In this document: one piece after another, positions 27,975 to 38,630 of the stretch
Layout of the letters: each line of letters starts with the position of its first letter
Numbering within the stretch: the first letter of the stretch is position 1
NCBI RefSeq assembly: GCF_001466305.1
Contig: NZ_JWID01000001.1
Span: forward strand, 1 to 64,000
Direction: 5' to 3'
Source of the DNA: Defluviitalea phaphyphila
GTDB lineage: Bacteria; Bacillota; Clostridia; Lachnospirales; Defluviitaleaceae
Length of the DNA stretch: 64,000 bases
Notes under the pieces: model-generated
Seen by the model: only the letters and a program-made list of their open reading frames with translations
Told to the model about the DNA's origin: nothing
Databases searched by the model: none
Made by a program: the position numbers and the translations under genes

Positions 27975-28345
27975 CCTTCCCCTCCATGTTTTTAATTTAT
28001 TAATCATTATAACAGATATATAATAAATAATTAATACTAGATAAATATTTATATGGCGAATATTATATAAAATATATGCTAGTTAAAATATTTTATCAAA
28101 TTTATACTAAAACATAAAAAATCACTTTATCAATACAGTATTTTTTGAATTTAAAATATTATTAAAAATATTATTATTAAAATTAAAATTATATTAAAAA
28201 AATTTAAACCATTTGTTGTAAATGATAGTATAGAGTCACTATTTTTCATCACAAATATATGAGCAACTCTTTATATTCTTAACTATTATAATAAAAAATT
28301 ATTGTATTTTATAATTGATATCTTATAACAAATATCTCCTATAAT
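27975..28345. other. AT-rich intergenic region
   Basis: About 370 bp with no ORF, RNA motif or long repeat that I recognise. On the minus strand an extended -10 (TGT then TATAAT, 28011-28006) may start the gene ending at 27321; its -35 match is poor. The right end abuts the promoter of the DUF2500 gene. Confidence 0.5.
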
Positions 28346-28374
28346 TTGACTAAAAAAAATATCCTTGATATAAT
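28346..28374 (+). promoter_or_regulatory. Promoter of the DUF2500 gene
   Basis: TTGACT (28346-28351), a 17-nt spacer ending in TGA, and a perfect TATAAT (28369-28374). The transcript would begin about 27 nt before the ATG, leaving room for GGAGG at 28397. Confidence 0.78.
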
Positions 28375-28407
28375 TACTTTATTAATTTTATACTATGGAG
28401 GTAAAAT

Positions 28408-28806
28408 ATGCCTTATCATAATAATTTTTATAATTTCACGGGACTTTTATTTAATATTGTTCCTATATTTATCTTTATTGTTTTTTTTATTATAATTATC
28501 ATGTTTATTTTTACTATGATTAAAGGTGTTAAGCAATGGAACTATAATAATCATCAACCCATATTAATTGTTGATGCAAAGATAGTGTCTAAAAGAACTA
28601 AAGTATCTAGTTCTTCAATACATAGAAATCACCATGGTATAGGACATCATCATTCAAGAACCTATTATTATATAACATTTGAATTTGAAAGTGGAAGTAG
28701 AATGGAATTTAATGTAGATGGGCAAGAGTTTGGGTTATTAGCTGAAGGAGATACGGGAAAATTAAAATTTCAAGGGAGCAGATATCTTAGCTTTGAACGA
28801 TTTTAA
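28408..28806 (+). CDS. DUF2500-family membrane protein
   Basis: 132 residues. One strong membrane helix (about 15-40) is followed by KGVKQWNYNNHQPILIVDAKIVSKRTKV, a His-rich linker (HRNHHGIGHHHS) and the domain end FNVDGQEFGLLAEGDTGKLKFQGSRYLSFER, which together define DUF2500 (YhhM-like). The family has no established role; the His cluster could bind metal but this is only suggestive. GGAGG and a near-consensus promoter precede it. Convergent with the next gene, only 1 bp apart. Confidence 0.88.
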   Translation: MPYHNNFYNFTGLLFNIVPIFIFIVFFIIIIMFIFTMIKGVKQWNYNNHQPILIVDAKIVSKRTKVSSSSIHRNHHGIGHHHSRTYYYITFEFESGSRMEFNVDGQEFGLLAEGDTGKLKFQGSRYLSFERF

Positions 28807-28807
28807 A

Positions 28808-29521
28808 TTAATTTTTCTTTCTCCTAAATGGCAAATATGCTAATATAAATCCTACTATAGCTACTACTTCTAACGAAATAATATAGAAAGGCCAAGGCCC
28901 TAAATAATCCATAAGAGATATAGATTTTGGTTTTTTACAGATAAATAAGTAGTTACCTCCAGTAATAATATTTATAATACCTACAAAAACCATATATATA
29001 TTTGTTATTATAAAAACTTTCAATATTGATTTAGTTTTTGGTTTGTATCGATTTACAAATGTCATAAATAAAATCCCTATAATAACAAGTCCATGAGTTA
29101 TAAAAAAGTGATAAAAAATAAAATGAGATGGATTATACCCGTTAAGATCAGGAGTTATTATTGCCCATATTACACCACACATAGCCCAAAAATATAAAAT
29201 TTCATATAAAAAATAGGACTTTGTAAATAATAAAAAGATACACAATATAACTGATGCTTCACATAAGTTAAGAGGAAGAGATACTGAAAATGACCATAAA
29301 TTATTTACATGATACCAAATATATAAAAATAATTGTTCTATAATTAACATAACTCCCATAATATATCTAAAACAAAAATTTATCTTTTTTTCTCTTAATT
29401 TGTCTTTTAATATAAATATCAAAAAACATATAAAAAAAATTATAAAAATAGCAAAAATATGATAATTAGAAAAGAGTTTGAATCCTTCTCCTTTATAATT
29501 AACCCCAAAGAAATCTTTCAT
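28808..29521 (-). CDS. TIGR02206/YwaF-family integral membrane protein
   Basis: 237 residues with about seven membrane helices throughout. The family pattern is seen in YHVNNLWSFSVSLPLNLCEASVIL, FWAMCGVIWAIITPDLNGYNPSHFIFYHFFITHG and LMDYLGPWPFYI. Members are of unknown function in Firmicutes. The start ATG 29521 follows AAGGG. The gene converges on DUF2500 with no room for a terminator between them. Confidence 0.85.
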   Translation of the reverse strand: MKDFFGVNYKGEGFKLFSNYHIFAIFIIFFICFLIFILKDKLREKKINFCFRYIMGVMLIIEQLFLYIWYHVNNLWSFSVSLPLNLCEASVILCIFLLFTKSYFLYEILYFWAMCGVIWAIITPDLNGYNPSHFIFYHFFITHGLVIIGILFMTFVNRYKPKTKSILKVFIITNIYMVFVGIINIITGGNYLFICKKPKSISLMDYLGPWPFYIISLEVVAIVGFILAYLPFRRKKN

Positions 29522-29583
29522 CTTAATCCCTTCTTACTATAAATTCATTATTATATATATGATATTAATTTTTACATATTAAT

Positions 29584-29612
29584 AAGGGCTCCATATAAGG
29601 TGCCCTTTTATT
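29584..29612 (-). terminator. Short terminator after the GGDEF gene
   Basis: AAGGGC/GCCCTT (29584-29589 with 29602-29607) around a 12-nt loop, near the stop codon at 29614. The following T-run on the minus strand is short, so it is probably weak. Confidence 0.55.
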
Positions 29613-29613
29613 T

Positions 29614-31008
29614 TTATATATTTTCTTTTATAGAATCAAAAAACTGATAATTATTTTTTCCTTTTTTCTTTGCTAAATACATAGCATCATCTGCATTCTT
29701 AATAAGAGTTTCGATGTCTATACCATTATCTGGATAAATACTTATGCCTATACTAGGTGTTACAAAAAGTATATGCTTATTAAGTATAAAGGGATCTTTA
29801 AAAGTATTTACTATTCTTTGAGCTAATTTTTTTACATGTTCTTTTGTAATATCCTTTAAAAGTATTATAAATTCGTCTCCTCCTATTCTACATATAAAAT
29901 CTGTTTCTCTAAGAGATTTTTTTAATCTATTTGCCGCTTGTTTTAAAAGTAAATCACCCATATTATGTCCTAAAGTATCATTAATATTTTTAAATTTATC
30001 TAAATCAATAAATAAAACTGCCATTTTTTGATTTTTTTGTTTTACTTCAGATAAAATTTTAATAAACTGATTATTAAAATGAATTCTATTAGGAAGCTCT
30101 GTCAACACATCATGATAAGCCATATATTTTATTTTTTCTTCTGCATACTTTCTATCTGTTATGTCTATTATAACCCCATTTATTCCAATGACTTTTTTAT
30201 AATTATCTACATTAGGTATAGTTCGTATTTGTATCCATTTTTCTAATCCTTTTTTAGTTATAATACGAGTTTCAACTACTTTTGATTTTCCATTATATAT
30301 ATCTTTTATGGCTTTTTTTATATTTTCTCTATCTTTTGGATGAACAACTTCTCTCCATAAATTTATATTTTCTTTAAAATCTTGTTTTTTATAACCACTT
30401 ATTTTATTTATTCCCTCTGAAAAAGTAAATTCCTTAGTTTCTACATCAAAATTCCAAGATACAATATTTACACTATCTAATATACTTTTTAACAATTCTT
30501 CATTTTTCTTTTCTTCCATTCTTGCATTTTTATTAATCTTTAAATTTAATATCATATGTATTATTATAAATATTTCTAATAAAATTAAATATATTAAATC
30601 TGTATAGCTAACACTATCGATTTGTCCTTTATTGTAAAAAAAATATATACTTAAAATAATAGAATAAATTCCTGATAAAAATATAACCTTATAATTTTCA
30701 TAAAAGGAACTTATTATTAATGTAAACCAAATTATTGACATGCTTGAAAAAATATGGGATTCTTTTAGTAAAAAGAAAGAGCCTATACTAAAAACACTTA
30801 TGATAAAATATGTCACAAATATAGGCCTTATTTTATAATACGATAATACACTTATAACTGTACATAATATAAAACCAATAAATAAATATATAATATTATT
30901 ATCATATGATTTTATAAAAAATAAATTCATCGAAACAAAATATATCCCCCATAAGGTTCTTATTAATAACTTATTTTTATTATTTATTATTTTTACCCTT
31001 TTATCCAT
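29614..31008 (-). CDS. Membrane PAS-GGDEF diguanylate cyclase
   Basis: About 464 residues. Five to six N-terminal membrane helices (about 10-150) form an uncharacterised sensor module. A PAS/PAC domain follows (about 170-290; WNFDVETKEFTFSEGINKISGY, VIGINGVIIDITDRKYAE), then GGDEF (about 300-460). The active-site loop is intact, GGDEF at about 376-380, and RETD four residues before it forms the inhibitory I-site. It should make cyclic di-GMP from GTP in a regulated way. I chose ATG 31008; SD-like GGAGATGG lies upstream. No EAL domain and no partner gene are visible. Confidence 0.92.
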   Translation of the reverse strand: MDKRVKIINNKNKLLIRTLWGIYFVSMNLFFIKSYDNNIIYLFIGFILCTVISVLSYYKIRPIFVTYFIISVFSIGSFFLLKESHIFSSMSIIWFTLIISSFYENYKVIFLSGIYSIILSIYFFYNKGQIDSVSYTDLIYLILLEIFIIIHMILNLKINKNARMEEKKNEELLKSILDSVNIVSWNFDVETKEFTFSEGINKISGYKKQDFKENINLWREVVHPKDRENIKKAIKDIYNGKSKVVETRIITKKGLEKWIQIRTIPNVDNYKKVIGINGVIIDITDRKYAEEKIKYMAYHDVLTELPNRIHFNNQFIKILSEVKQKNQKMAVLFIDLDKFKNINDTLGHNMGDLLLKQAANRLKKSLRETDFICRIGGDEFIILLKDITKEHVKKLAQRIVNTFKDPFILNKHILFVTPSIGISIYPDNGIDIETLIKNADDAMYLAKKKGKNNYQFFDSIKENI

Positions 31009-31125
31009 GATTATAACCATCTCCAAATAACACCAAATATTAAAACATATTTTGACAATTATATTATATAATATAAATCATTTATTTAAAAAATAAAAGG
31101 GTATTCTTAAAAATTTATAAAATTT

Positions 31126-31710
31126 TTATTTAACAAATTTACGACTTCCTGGTTTTATTAATGGAATTTTTCTTTCCTTACATATGGGGCAATCATTAGC
31201 ATCATAAGATATTATATCTGCAGTTAGTGCAGCTCTTAGTTTGGTTTTAAAATCTATTTTCCCATTACTTCTATCTATTAACACAGAAACGCCTACTACT
31301 TCTCCTCCCTGTTCCTTTACTATATCTATTACTTCTAAAACTGACCCTCCTGTTGTAATTACATCTTCTGCTACTAAAACTCTAGCTCCTTTTGGAATAC
31401 TAAATCCTCTTCTTAAAGTCATTTTCCCATTTTCTCTTTCTGCAAATAAATTTTTAGCATTTAATTGTCTTGCTAATTCATAAGCTATTATTATTCCTCC
31501 TATAGCAGGACCAATTACTATATCTATTTTATCATCTTTAAATTCTTCTGCTAAACCTTTTGCTATTTCTTCTGCATAATTGGGATATTGTAAAATCTTT
31601 GCACATTGCATGTATTGATTACTATGTCTTCCTGATGTAAGTAAAAAATGCCCTTCTAAAAGAACTCCTGTTTTCTTTAAAATTTCAATTACACGATCTT
31701 TATTTAACAT
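31126..31710 (-). CDS. pyrE: Orotate phosphoribosyltransferase
   Basis: 194 residues. It makes OMP from orotate and PRPP. Motifs: LLTSGRHSNQYMQCAK, DIVIGPAIGGIIIAYELAR and the PRPP loop RVLVAEDVITTGGSVLEVI. The C-terminal ..ANDCPICKERKIPLIKPGSRKF is typical of the clostridial subtype. AGGAGG precedes ATG 31710. Last gene of the pyr operon, 30 bp after pyrD; only a weak AT-rich hairpin follows. Confidence 0.97.
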   Translation of the reverse strand: MLNKDRVIEILKKTGVLLEGHFLLTSGRHSNQYMQCAKILQYPNYAEEIAKGLAEEFKDDKIDIVIGPAIGGIIIAYELARQLNAKNLFAERENGKMTLRRGFSIPKGARVLVAEDVITTGGSVLEVIDIVKEQGGEVVGVSVLIDRSNGKIDFKTKLRAALTADIISYDANDCPICKERKIPLIKPGSRKFVK

Positions 31711-31740
31711 AATATTCCTCCTATTATTCTATTATATTAT

Positions 31741-32655
31741 CTATATAATTCCTCTTATCTCCTTCAATGATTTGATCTTATTTTTTATCATATATTCTTT
31801 TATTCCATTTAATACATCTATGGTAGCTCTTGGATTCCTAAAATTAGCTGTTCCTACTGCTACGCCACTAGCTCCTGCCATAATAAATTCTATGGCATCT
31901 TCTCCTGTAGCTATGCCTCCCATACCAATTATAGGAACTGATACAACTTTAGCCACTTGATAAACCATTCTAAGTGCTACAGGCTTTATAGCAGGACCTG
32001 AAAATCCGCCTACAACATTAGCAAGTATTGGCTTTCTCCTATTAATATCTATTCTCATACCAATAAGAGTATTTATTAAAGATAAACCATCAGCTCCCCC
32101 TTTTATAACTGCCTTTGCTATATTAGTTATATCTGTCACATTAGGACTTAATTTTACTATTAAAGGTTTTTTTGTATGCCTTTTTACTTCTCGTGTTACT
32201 TCTTCTGCCATTTTAGGGTCTGTGCCAAAAGCTACTCCTCCTTCTTTTACATTAGGGCAAGAAATATTAAGCTCTATTAAATCTATATCTGTATTGGATA
32301 ATTTTTCTGCTACATCACAATATTCTGGTATAGTTCTTCCTGCTATATTAACTATTATCTTAGTATCATACTGCCTAAGAAAGGGAATATCGTTTTTTAT
32401 AAATTCTTCAACTCCTGGATTTTGTAGCCCCACACTATTTAACATTCCACCATAGGTTTCCGCAATTCTTGGCGCAGGATTTCCTTTCCAAGGAACACTT
32501 GATACTCCTTTTACCGTAACTGCTCCTAATGCATTAAGGTCTATAAATTCTTTAAATTCTCTTCCTGACCCAAAGGTTCCTGAAGCTGTAGTTACAGGAT
32601 TCTTTAATTCTACACCGGCAATTTTAACTCTTAAATCTAAATCATCTTTATTCAT
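31741..32655 (-). CDS. pyrD: Dihydroorotate dehydrogenase B, catalytic subunit
   Basis: 304 residues. FMN TIM barrel of the class 1B enzyme, which passes electrons through PyrK to NAD+. Motifs: ASGTFGSGREFKEF, NSVGLQNPGVEEF, the catalytic Cys in LNISCPNVKEGG, GMGGIATGEDAIEFIMAGASGVAVGT. It overlaps pyrK by 8 bp, so the two subunits are translated in step. GAGGTGA precedes ATG 32655. Confidence 0.97.
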   Translation of the reverse strand: MNKDDLDLRVKIAGVELKNPVTTASGTFGSGREFKEFIDLNALGAVTVKGVSSVPWKGNPAPRIAETYGGMLNSVGLQNPGVEEFIKNDIPFLRQYDTKIIVNIAGRTIPEYCDVAEKLSNTDIDLIELNISCPNVKEGGVAFGTDPKMAEEVTREVKRHTKKPLIVKLSPNVTDITNIAKAVIKGGADGLSLINTLIGMRIDINRRKPILANVVGGFSGPAIKPVALRMVYQVAKVVSVPIIGMGGIATGEDAIEFIMAGASGVAVGTANFRNPRATIDVLNGIKEYMIKNKIKSLKEIRGII

Positions 32656-33421
32656 CCCATATCACCTCATCGCTCCAGAATACAGGCCCATCTTTACATA
32701 CCTTTTTATATTGCCAATCTGATTGATTTTTATCCTTTATCTTACAAACACAACCTACACAAACTCCTATACCACATGCCATTCTTTCTTCTAAAGAAAC
32801 TTGCATAGGAATATTTTTCTTTTTGGCCCATTTTGCTACTGCTTTTAACATAGGCTTAGGGCCACAACTATAAATTATACTTCCATTTACATTATTCTTT
32901 TTCATAAGTTCTAAAACATTTCCTTTAAATCCTTCTGAACCATCCTCAGTTGCTACATGTACCTTAGCTCCATATTTTTTGAAATCTTCTATTAATATTG
33001 ACTTACTTCTAAATCCTAAATAAACTTCTATTTCTCCATTTAAGTTTTTTGCAAGTTCTAATAGGGGAGGAACTCCTATTCCTCCTCCTACTATTATATT
33101 TTTTGTTTTATCTTTCTCTATAATAAAGCCATTTCCTAAAGGACCTAAAGCTTCTATTTTTTCTCCTACTTTTATATTTGAAAATTCTTTAGTTCCAGCG
33201 CCTACTACTGCATAGACTAGTTTAATTGTATCTTCTAACTTATTTATCTCACATATACTAATAGGTCTTGGAAGAAGTCTTGACCCTTCTCTACAATATA
33301 AATTAATAAATTGTCCAGGTTTTGATATTTTGGCTAAACCTTTCGACTGTAAAACCATACTATAGATGTTAGATGATATTAATTTATTTTCTAATACTAT
33401 TAGCTTTTTAATTTCTCTCAT
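32648..33421 (-). CDS. pyrK: Dihydroorotate dehydrogenase B, electron transfer subunit
   Basis: 257 residues. FAD and NAD-binding ferredoxin-reductase fold (RPISICEI at the flavin site; [19 protein letters not shown] at the NAD site). The 2Fe-2S ligands near the C-terminus are C216, C221, C224 and C242 (CGIGVCVGC, then KVCKDGP). With PyrD it forms the heterotetramer that oxidises dihydroorotate with NAD+, suited to an anaerobe. Overlaps carB by 14 bp and pyrD by 8 bp. Confidence 0.96.
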   Translation of the reverse strand: MREIKKLIVLENKLISSNIYSMVLQSKGLAKISKPGQFINLYCREGSRLLPRPISICEINKLEDTIKLVYAVVGAGTKEFSNIKVGEKIEALGPLGNGFIIEKDKTKNIIVGGGIGVPPLLELAKNLNGEIEVYLGFRSKSILIEDFKKYGAKVHVATEDGSEGFKGNVLELMKKNNVNGSIIYSCGPKPMLKAVAKWAKKKNIPMQVSLEERMACGIGVCVGCVCKIKDKNQSDWQYKKVCKDGPVFWSDEVIWDE

Positions 33422-36400
33422 TATTTCCTCCTAAATCATATACTTCTAAATCTTTTACTTTAAAGCTAGCGTCCATAACTTTTAACATTGCATTAACTGT
33501 ATCTAAAGAAGTAAATATATCTACGGAAGATTCTATAGCTGTTCTTCTTATTCTAAATCCATCTCTTTTTGAATCATTCCCTTTAGTAGGAGTATTTATA
33601 ACCATATTAATTACTCCGCTTCTTATGATATCTAATATATTAGGAACTCCTTCACTTATTTTTTTAACTTCTACTACAGAAATCCCTTCTTTTTTTAATA
33701 AATTTGCAGTTCCTTCAGTTGCCATAAATTTAAATCCTTTTTCAGCAAATTTTTTAGCCATGGGTAAAAATTCTTCTTGGTCATAAGGTTTAATAGTTGC
33801 AAGAATTGTACCATTTTCTTTTGGAATTTTTATTCCTGCTGCAATAAATCCTTTATATAGAGCTTCATCTAAGGTTTTTCCAACTCCTAAAACTTCTCCT
33901 GTAGAACGCATTTCTGGTCCTAAGCTTACTTCTACCATAGGTAATTTCTCCGTCGAAAAAACTGGTACTTTTACTGCTATTAAATTTGCTTCTTTATATA
34001 TATCAATTCCATAACCTAAATCCCTTAATTTTTCTCCAAGCATAACCCTTGTAGCAAGGTCCACAACTGGTACTCCTGTTACTTTACTTATATATGGTAC
34101 TGTACGACTTGACCTAGGGTTTACTTCTATTATATATAACTCATTTTTAAATTCTATAAACTGGATATTTATCATACCTATGACATTAAGTGCTAAAGCA
34201 ATCTTTTTAGTATAATCTAAAATTTTTTCTTTTATTTCTTTTGAAATATTTTGACTTGGATATATTGTTATACTATCTCCAGAATGAACTCCTGCTCTTT
34301 CAAGATGTTCCATTATTCCTGGTATTAGTATATCTTTTCCATCACATATGGCATCGACTTCTATTTCCCTTCCTGTTAAATATCGGTCAATAAGCACTGG
34401 ATTTTTTGAATCCCTTTCAAAAGCTTCTCCAAGATACTGTTTAAGTTCCTTTTCCTCGTAAGTTATTTCCATTCCTTGCCCTCCTAAAACATAGGAAGGT
34501 CTAACTAACACTGGATATCCTAATTTCTTTGCTTCTTTTAAGCCCTCTTCAAGATTAAATACTGCTTTTCCTTTTGGACGCATTATTCCTAACTTTTCTA
34601 ATAAGGTATCAAATTTTTCCCTATCTTCTGCAACATCTATTTGCTCAGGTTTTGTCCCATATATAGGAATATTCATTTCTCTAAAGAATTTTGCTAATTT
34701 TATAGCAGTTTGCCCTCCAAATTGTAGTACTACTCCATCAGGCTTTTCTTTTTCTACTATATTTAATACATCTTCTTCTGTTAGAGGTTCAAAATAAAGT
34801 TTATCCGATATATTAAAATCTGTACTTACAGTTTCTGGATTATTATTTACGATAATTGTTTCTATACCTGCTTTTTTTAGAGCTAATACACTATGAACAC
34901 AGCAGTAGTCAAATTCTATTCCTTGTCCTATTCTAATAGGTCCTGAACCTATTACCATAACTTTTCTGTTTTTAGATACTTCTACTTCATCATATTCATC
35001 ATAAGTAGAATAATAATATGGAGATTCTGCTTCAAATTCTCCAGCACATGTATCTACCATTTTATATGTAGCATATATATTCCATTTATTTCTTAATTCA
35101 TATATATCTTTAGGACTTACTCCTAAAAAATCTGCTATTCCTTTATCAGAAAATCCTTTTTTCTTTAATAAATATAAATATTCTTTTGTTAAATCTTCTA
35201 TATTCATTTGTTTTAATTTTTCTTCCTGTTCTACTATCCATTTAATTTTTTCTACAAAAAATTTATCTATCCCTGTAATTTTACATACTTTTTCTACTAA
35301 ATAATCTCTTCTTAACATTTCAGCTAAATCAAAAATTCTCTCATCATCTGGAACTTGAACTCTTTTCTTTAATTCTTCTAAGGTTCTTTTAGAAGAAGAT
35401 TTTCTATTTAAAGAATATTGACCTATTTCTAGGGAACGAATACCTTTAAGAAAAGCTGATTCAAAATTATTACCGATAGCCATAACTTCTCCTGTTGCCA
35501 TCATTTTAGTTCCAAGAGAACGTTTTGCACTATGAAATTTATCAAAAGGCCATTTAGGAATTTTTATAACTACATAATCTAAAGCAGGTTCAAAACAAGC
35601 ATAAGTTTTCCCTGTTACAGCATTTTTAATTTCATCTAGACCATATCCTAGGGCAATCTTTGCCGCTACTTTCGCTATTGGATAACCTGTTGCTTTAGAA
35701 GCTAGAGCCGAAGAACGGCTAACCCTTGGATTAATTTCTATAACCACATACTCAAAACTATCTGGATTAAGGGCTAACTGTACATTACATCCTCCCTGTA
35801 TTCCTATAGCATTAATAATATCTATAGAAGCTGAGCGAAGCATTTGATATTCCTTATCAGATAAAGTTTGACTAGGAGCTACTACTATACTATCTCCTGT
35901 ATGAACTCCTACAGGATCAATATTCTCCATATTACATACGGTTATACAATTTCCATATTTATCCCTCATTACTTCATATTCAATTTCTTTCCAACCTTTT
36001 ATACTTTTTTCTAAAAGAACCTGCCCAACTCTACTTAAATGAAGTCCTTGTCCTAATATTTCCTTTAATTCTTCTTCGTTTTCTGCAATTCCACCTCCTG
36101 TTCCTCCAAGAGTATAAGCAGGTCTTACAACAACAGGATATCCTATTTTATTTGCAAATTTTAATCCTTCCTCTACATTTGTTACTATTTCACTTTCTAC
36201 AATAGGTTGTCCTATCTTTTCCATTAACTTCTTAAAGCCTTCTCTATCTTCTCCTTCTTTAATAGAATCTATAGGAGTCCCTATTATTTTTACATTATGT
36301 TTTTTTAGGATTCCTTTATCATGAAGTTCTACTGCTAAATTAAGCCCTGTTTGTCCTCCCATACCTGCTAAAAGACTATCTGGTTTTTCTTTTTCTATAA

Positions 36401-36629
36401 TCTTTTCTATTACTTCTATAGTTAAAGGTTCTATATAAATTTTATCTGCAACCTCTTTATCAGTCATAATGGTCGCAGGATTACTATTTATTAATACAAC
36501 TTCTATTCCTTCTTCTTTTAACGCTTGACAAGCTTGAGTTCCTGAATAATCAAACTCTGCTGCCTGACCGATTACAATTGGTCCTGACCCTATAACTAAT
36601 ACCTTTTTTATGCTATTATCCCTTGGCAT
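33408..36629 (-). CDS. carB: Carbamoyl phosphate synthase, large subunit
   Basis: 1073 residues, normal size. Two homologous ATP-grasp halves: the first opens with [35 protein letters not shown], the second with [33 protein letters not shown]. The C-terminal MGS-like allosteric region (about 935-1070) ends ..[16 protein letters not shown]. With CarA it makes carbamoyl phosphate. Its start overlaps carA by 22 bp and its end overlaps pyrK by 14 bp. As it sits inside the pyr operon it mainly serves pyrimidine synthesis. Confidence 0.98.
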   Translation of the reverse strand: MPRDNSIKKVLVIGSGPIVIGQAAEFDYSGTQACQALKEEGIEVVLINSNPATIMTDKEVADKIYIEPLTIEVIEKIIEKEKPDSLLAGMGGQTGLNLAVELHDKGILKKHNVKIIGTPIDSIKEGEDREGFKKLMEKIGQPIVESEIVTNVEEGLKFANKIGYPVVVRPAYTLGGTGGGIAENEEELKEILGQGLHLSRVGQVLLEKSIKGWKEIEYEVMRDKYGNCITVCNMENIDPVGVHTGDSIVVAPSQTLSDKEYQMLRSASIDIINAIGIQGGCNVQLALNPDSFEYVVIEINPRVSRSSALASKATGYPIAKVAAKIALGYGLDEIKNAVTGKTYACFEPALDYVVIKIPKWPFDKFHSAKRSLGTKMMATGEVMAIGNNFESAFLKGIRSLEIGQYSLNRKSSSKRTLEELKKRVQVPDDERIFDLAEMLRRDYLVEKVCKITGIDKFFVEKIKWIVEQEEKLKQMNIEDLTKEYLYLLKKKGFSDKGIADFLGVSPKDIYELRNKWNIYATYKMVDTCAGEFEAESPYYYSTYDEYDEVEVSKNRKVMVIGSGPIRIGQGIEFDYCCVHSVLALKKAGIETIIVNNNPETVSTDFNISDKLYFEPLTEEDVLNIVEKEKPDGVVLQFGGQTAIKLAKFFREMNIPIYGTKPEQIDVAEDREKFDTLLEKLGIMRPKGKAVFNLEEGLKEAKKLGYPVLVRPSYVLGGQGMEITYEEKELKQYLGEAFERDSKNPVLIDRYLTGREIEVDAICDGKDILIPGIMEHLERAGVHSGDSITIYPSQNISKEIKEKILDYTKKIALALNVIGMINIQFIEFKNELYIIEVNPRSSRTVPYISKVTGVPVVDLATRVMLGEKLRDLGYGIDIYKEANLIAVKVPVFSTEKLPMVEVSLGPEMRSTGEVLGVGKTLDEALYKGFIAAGIKIPKENGTILATIKPYDQEEFLPMAKKFAEKGFKFMATEGTANLLKKEGISVVEVKKISEGVPNILDIIRSGVINMVINTPTKGNDSKRDGFRIRRTAIESSVDIFTSLDTVNAMLKVMDASFKVKDLEVYDLGGNNERN

Positions 36630-37687
36630 GTTTTTTCTCCTTCCATAATTTTTATGAAACTATCAAAAATATATGCTGTATCCTTTGGCCCCGGACAAGC
36701 TTCTGGATGAAATTGAACACTAAATATAGGAAGTTTTTTATGTCTTAGGCCTTCTATAGTTCCATCATTGAGATTAATATGAGTTTTTATCATATCTTTT
36801 GGCAAGTCCGTTACTACATACCCATGATTTTGAGAAGTTATATATACTTTATTTTCATATAAGTCCTTTACTGGATGATTACATCCCCTATGTCCAAATT
36901 TAAGTTTTTCTGTATCTCCTCCAAGACTTAAAGCTAATAACTGATGTCCAAGACAAATTCCAAATATAGGTTTTATCCCTATTAGTTTTTTAATATTTTC
37001 TATTACATCAGGGAGATCTTTAGGGTCTCCCGGTCCATTAGATAAAAATATTCCATCTGGATTTATACTCAGAATCTCTGTATAAGAAGTATTGGCTGGA
37101 AAAATAGTTAAAGAACAATTTCGTTTTTTAAAAGAACGAATAATATTTTCCTTTATTCCAAAATCCATGACTGCTATATGTTTTCCTTTTCCTTCAATTT
37201 TACGAATTTCTTTGGTAGTAACTTCCTTAACTGCATTTTTATTGTGAAAGGCTTTCAACTTTTGAGTAATTTGACTTTTACTTAACTCTTTTACAGTAAT
37301 AATCCCTTTCATAGTTCCATAATTCCTAATAATTTTAGTTAATGCCCTTGTATCTATGCCTTCTAAGCCTATGATTTTATTTTGCTTAAGATATGCCTCT
37401 AACTCCATTTCACATCTCCAGTTATTCGGATAATCTGATTTTTCTCTTACTATAAATCCTTTTACTTTAGGACTATTAGATTCCATGTCATCCAAGTTGA
37501 TACCATAATTACCTATAAGAGGATAAGTCATTGTAACAATTTGTCCATAATATGAAGGGTCAGTTAAAACCTCTTGATACCCTGTCATTCCTGTATTAAA
37601 TACAACTTCTCCAACACTTTCTTCTATATATCCAAAGGCCTTACCTTCAAAAACTATTCCATTTTCTAATATAAGTTGTGCCTTCAA
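36608..37687 (-). CDS. carA: Carbamoyl phosphate synthase, small (glutaminase) subunit
   Basis: 359 residues. The N-terminal CPSase domain ([31 protein letters not shown]) is followed by a class I amidotransferase domain with nucleophile C245 ([15 protein letters not shown]) and H327/E329 (VQFHPEA). It starts with TTG at 37687, directly after the pyrF stop (TAGTTG), with GAGGAGG 8 nt upstream. The weak start codon and shared stop/start suggest that its translation depends on ribosomes finishing pyrF. Confidence 0.97.
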   Translation of the reverse strand: MKAQLILENGIVFEGKAFGYIEESVGEVVFNTGMTGYQEVLTDPSYYGQIVTMTYPLIGNYGINLDDMESNSPKVKGFIVREKSDYPNNWRCEMELEAYLKQNKIIGLEGIDTRALTKIIRNYGTMKGIITVKELSKSQITQKLKAFHNKNAVKEVTTKEIRKIEGKGKHIAVMDFGIKENIIRSFKKRNCSLTIFPANTSYTEILSINPDGIFLSNGPGDPKDLPDVIENIKKLIGIKPIFGICLGHQLLALSLGGDTEKLKFGHRGCNHPVKDLYENKVYITSQNHGYVVTDLPKDMIKTHINLNDGTIEGLRHKKLPIFSVQFHPEACPGPKDTAYIFDSFIKIMEGEKTCQGIIA

Positions 37688-38611
37688 CTATAATACCTCC
37701 TCTAGATCTCTTTTCATATCTATGACAGCCTCTCTTGAAGCTTTAGCAAACTCTCTTTCACTATATTTGCTTTTATATTTATCTGACTTATAAGCTCCAA
37801 TAATTCCCCTTGAAGAATTAACTATAGCTCCTAATCCATTTTTATCAAAACATCCTTTTAAATCCTCTGCCTTAGCTCCCTGAGCTCCATACCCAGGTAC
37901 TAAAAAGAAAGTATGAGGCATTAGTTCCCTTAATCTTTTTCCTTGTTCTGGATAGGTAGCTCCAACTACTGCTCCTATATGGCTATATCCTTTTTTACCA
38001 ATAATTTCTTCTCCCCATTTTGAAACTAACTTACCCACTTTTTCATATAATTTTTCTTCTCCAACTTGCAGGTCTTGGATTTCTCCACTATTAGGATTTG
38101 AAGTTTTAACTAATATAAATAATCCTTTATCATTTTCTTTACAATAATTTATATAAGGTTCTATAGAATCATATCCAAGATAAGGATTAAGCGTAATGCT
38201 ATCTTCACGATAAACTTCATATTCTTTATCTTCTACTTTAACTTTTCCTATATGTCCATTAGCATAAGCTTTTGCTGTAGAAGTTATATCACTTCTTTTT
38301 ATATCCCCTATAACTATAAGTCCTTTTTGTTTAGCATAAGAAATAGTATCAATATAAGCCTTTATTCCTTCTTCTCCATACTGTTCATACATTGCTATTT
38401 GAGGTTTTACTGCTGGTACAAGGTCATATACTTCATCTATTATTGCTTTATTAAATTCGTAAAAAGCCTTAGCTACTCCTTTTAAAGTTTTCCCATAAGT
38501 TTCGAAAGCTTCTTCTTTTATAAAATTTGGTATAAGCTCTAATCTTGGGTCTAATCCCACAACTGTCGGATTTTTTGTATATTCTATTTTTTCTATTAAT
38601 CTATCAATCAT
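37688..38611 (-). CDS. pyrF: Orotidine 5'-phosphate decarboxylase (long type)
   Basis: 307 residues, the longer type 2 OMPDC rather than the ~240-residue B. subtilis form. It converts OMP to UMP. Motifs: PTVVGLDPRLELIPNF, the catalytic stretch IVIGDIKRSDITSTAKAYANGH (D-x-K-x-x-D), SITLNPYLGYDSIEPYI, FFLVPGYGAQGA and GAIVNSSRGII. AAAGGAGAG precedes ATG 38611. Lies between pyrC and carA, an order usual in clostridia but not in Bacillus. Confidence 0.96.
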   Translation of the reverse strand: MIDRLIEKIEYTKNPTVVGLDPRLELIPNFIKEEAFETYGKTLKGVAKAFYEFNKAIIDEVYDLVPAVKPQIAMYEQYGEEGIKAYIDTISYAKQKGLIVIGDIKRSDITSTAKAYANGHIGKVKVEDKEYEVYREDSITLNPYLGYDSIEPYINYCKENDKGLFILVKTSNPNSGEIQDLQVGEEKLYEKVGKLVSKWGEEIIGKKGYSHIGAVVGATYPEQGKRLRELMPHTFFLVPGYGAQGAKAEDLKGCFDKNGLGAIVNSSRGIIGAYKSDKYKSKYSEREFAKASREAVIDMKRDLEEVL

Positions 38612-38630
38612 TTTTACTCTCCTTTTTTAT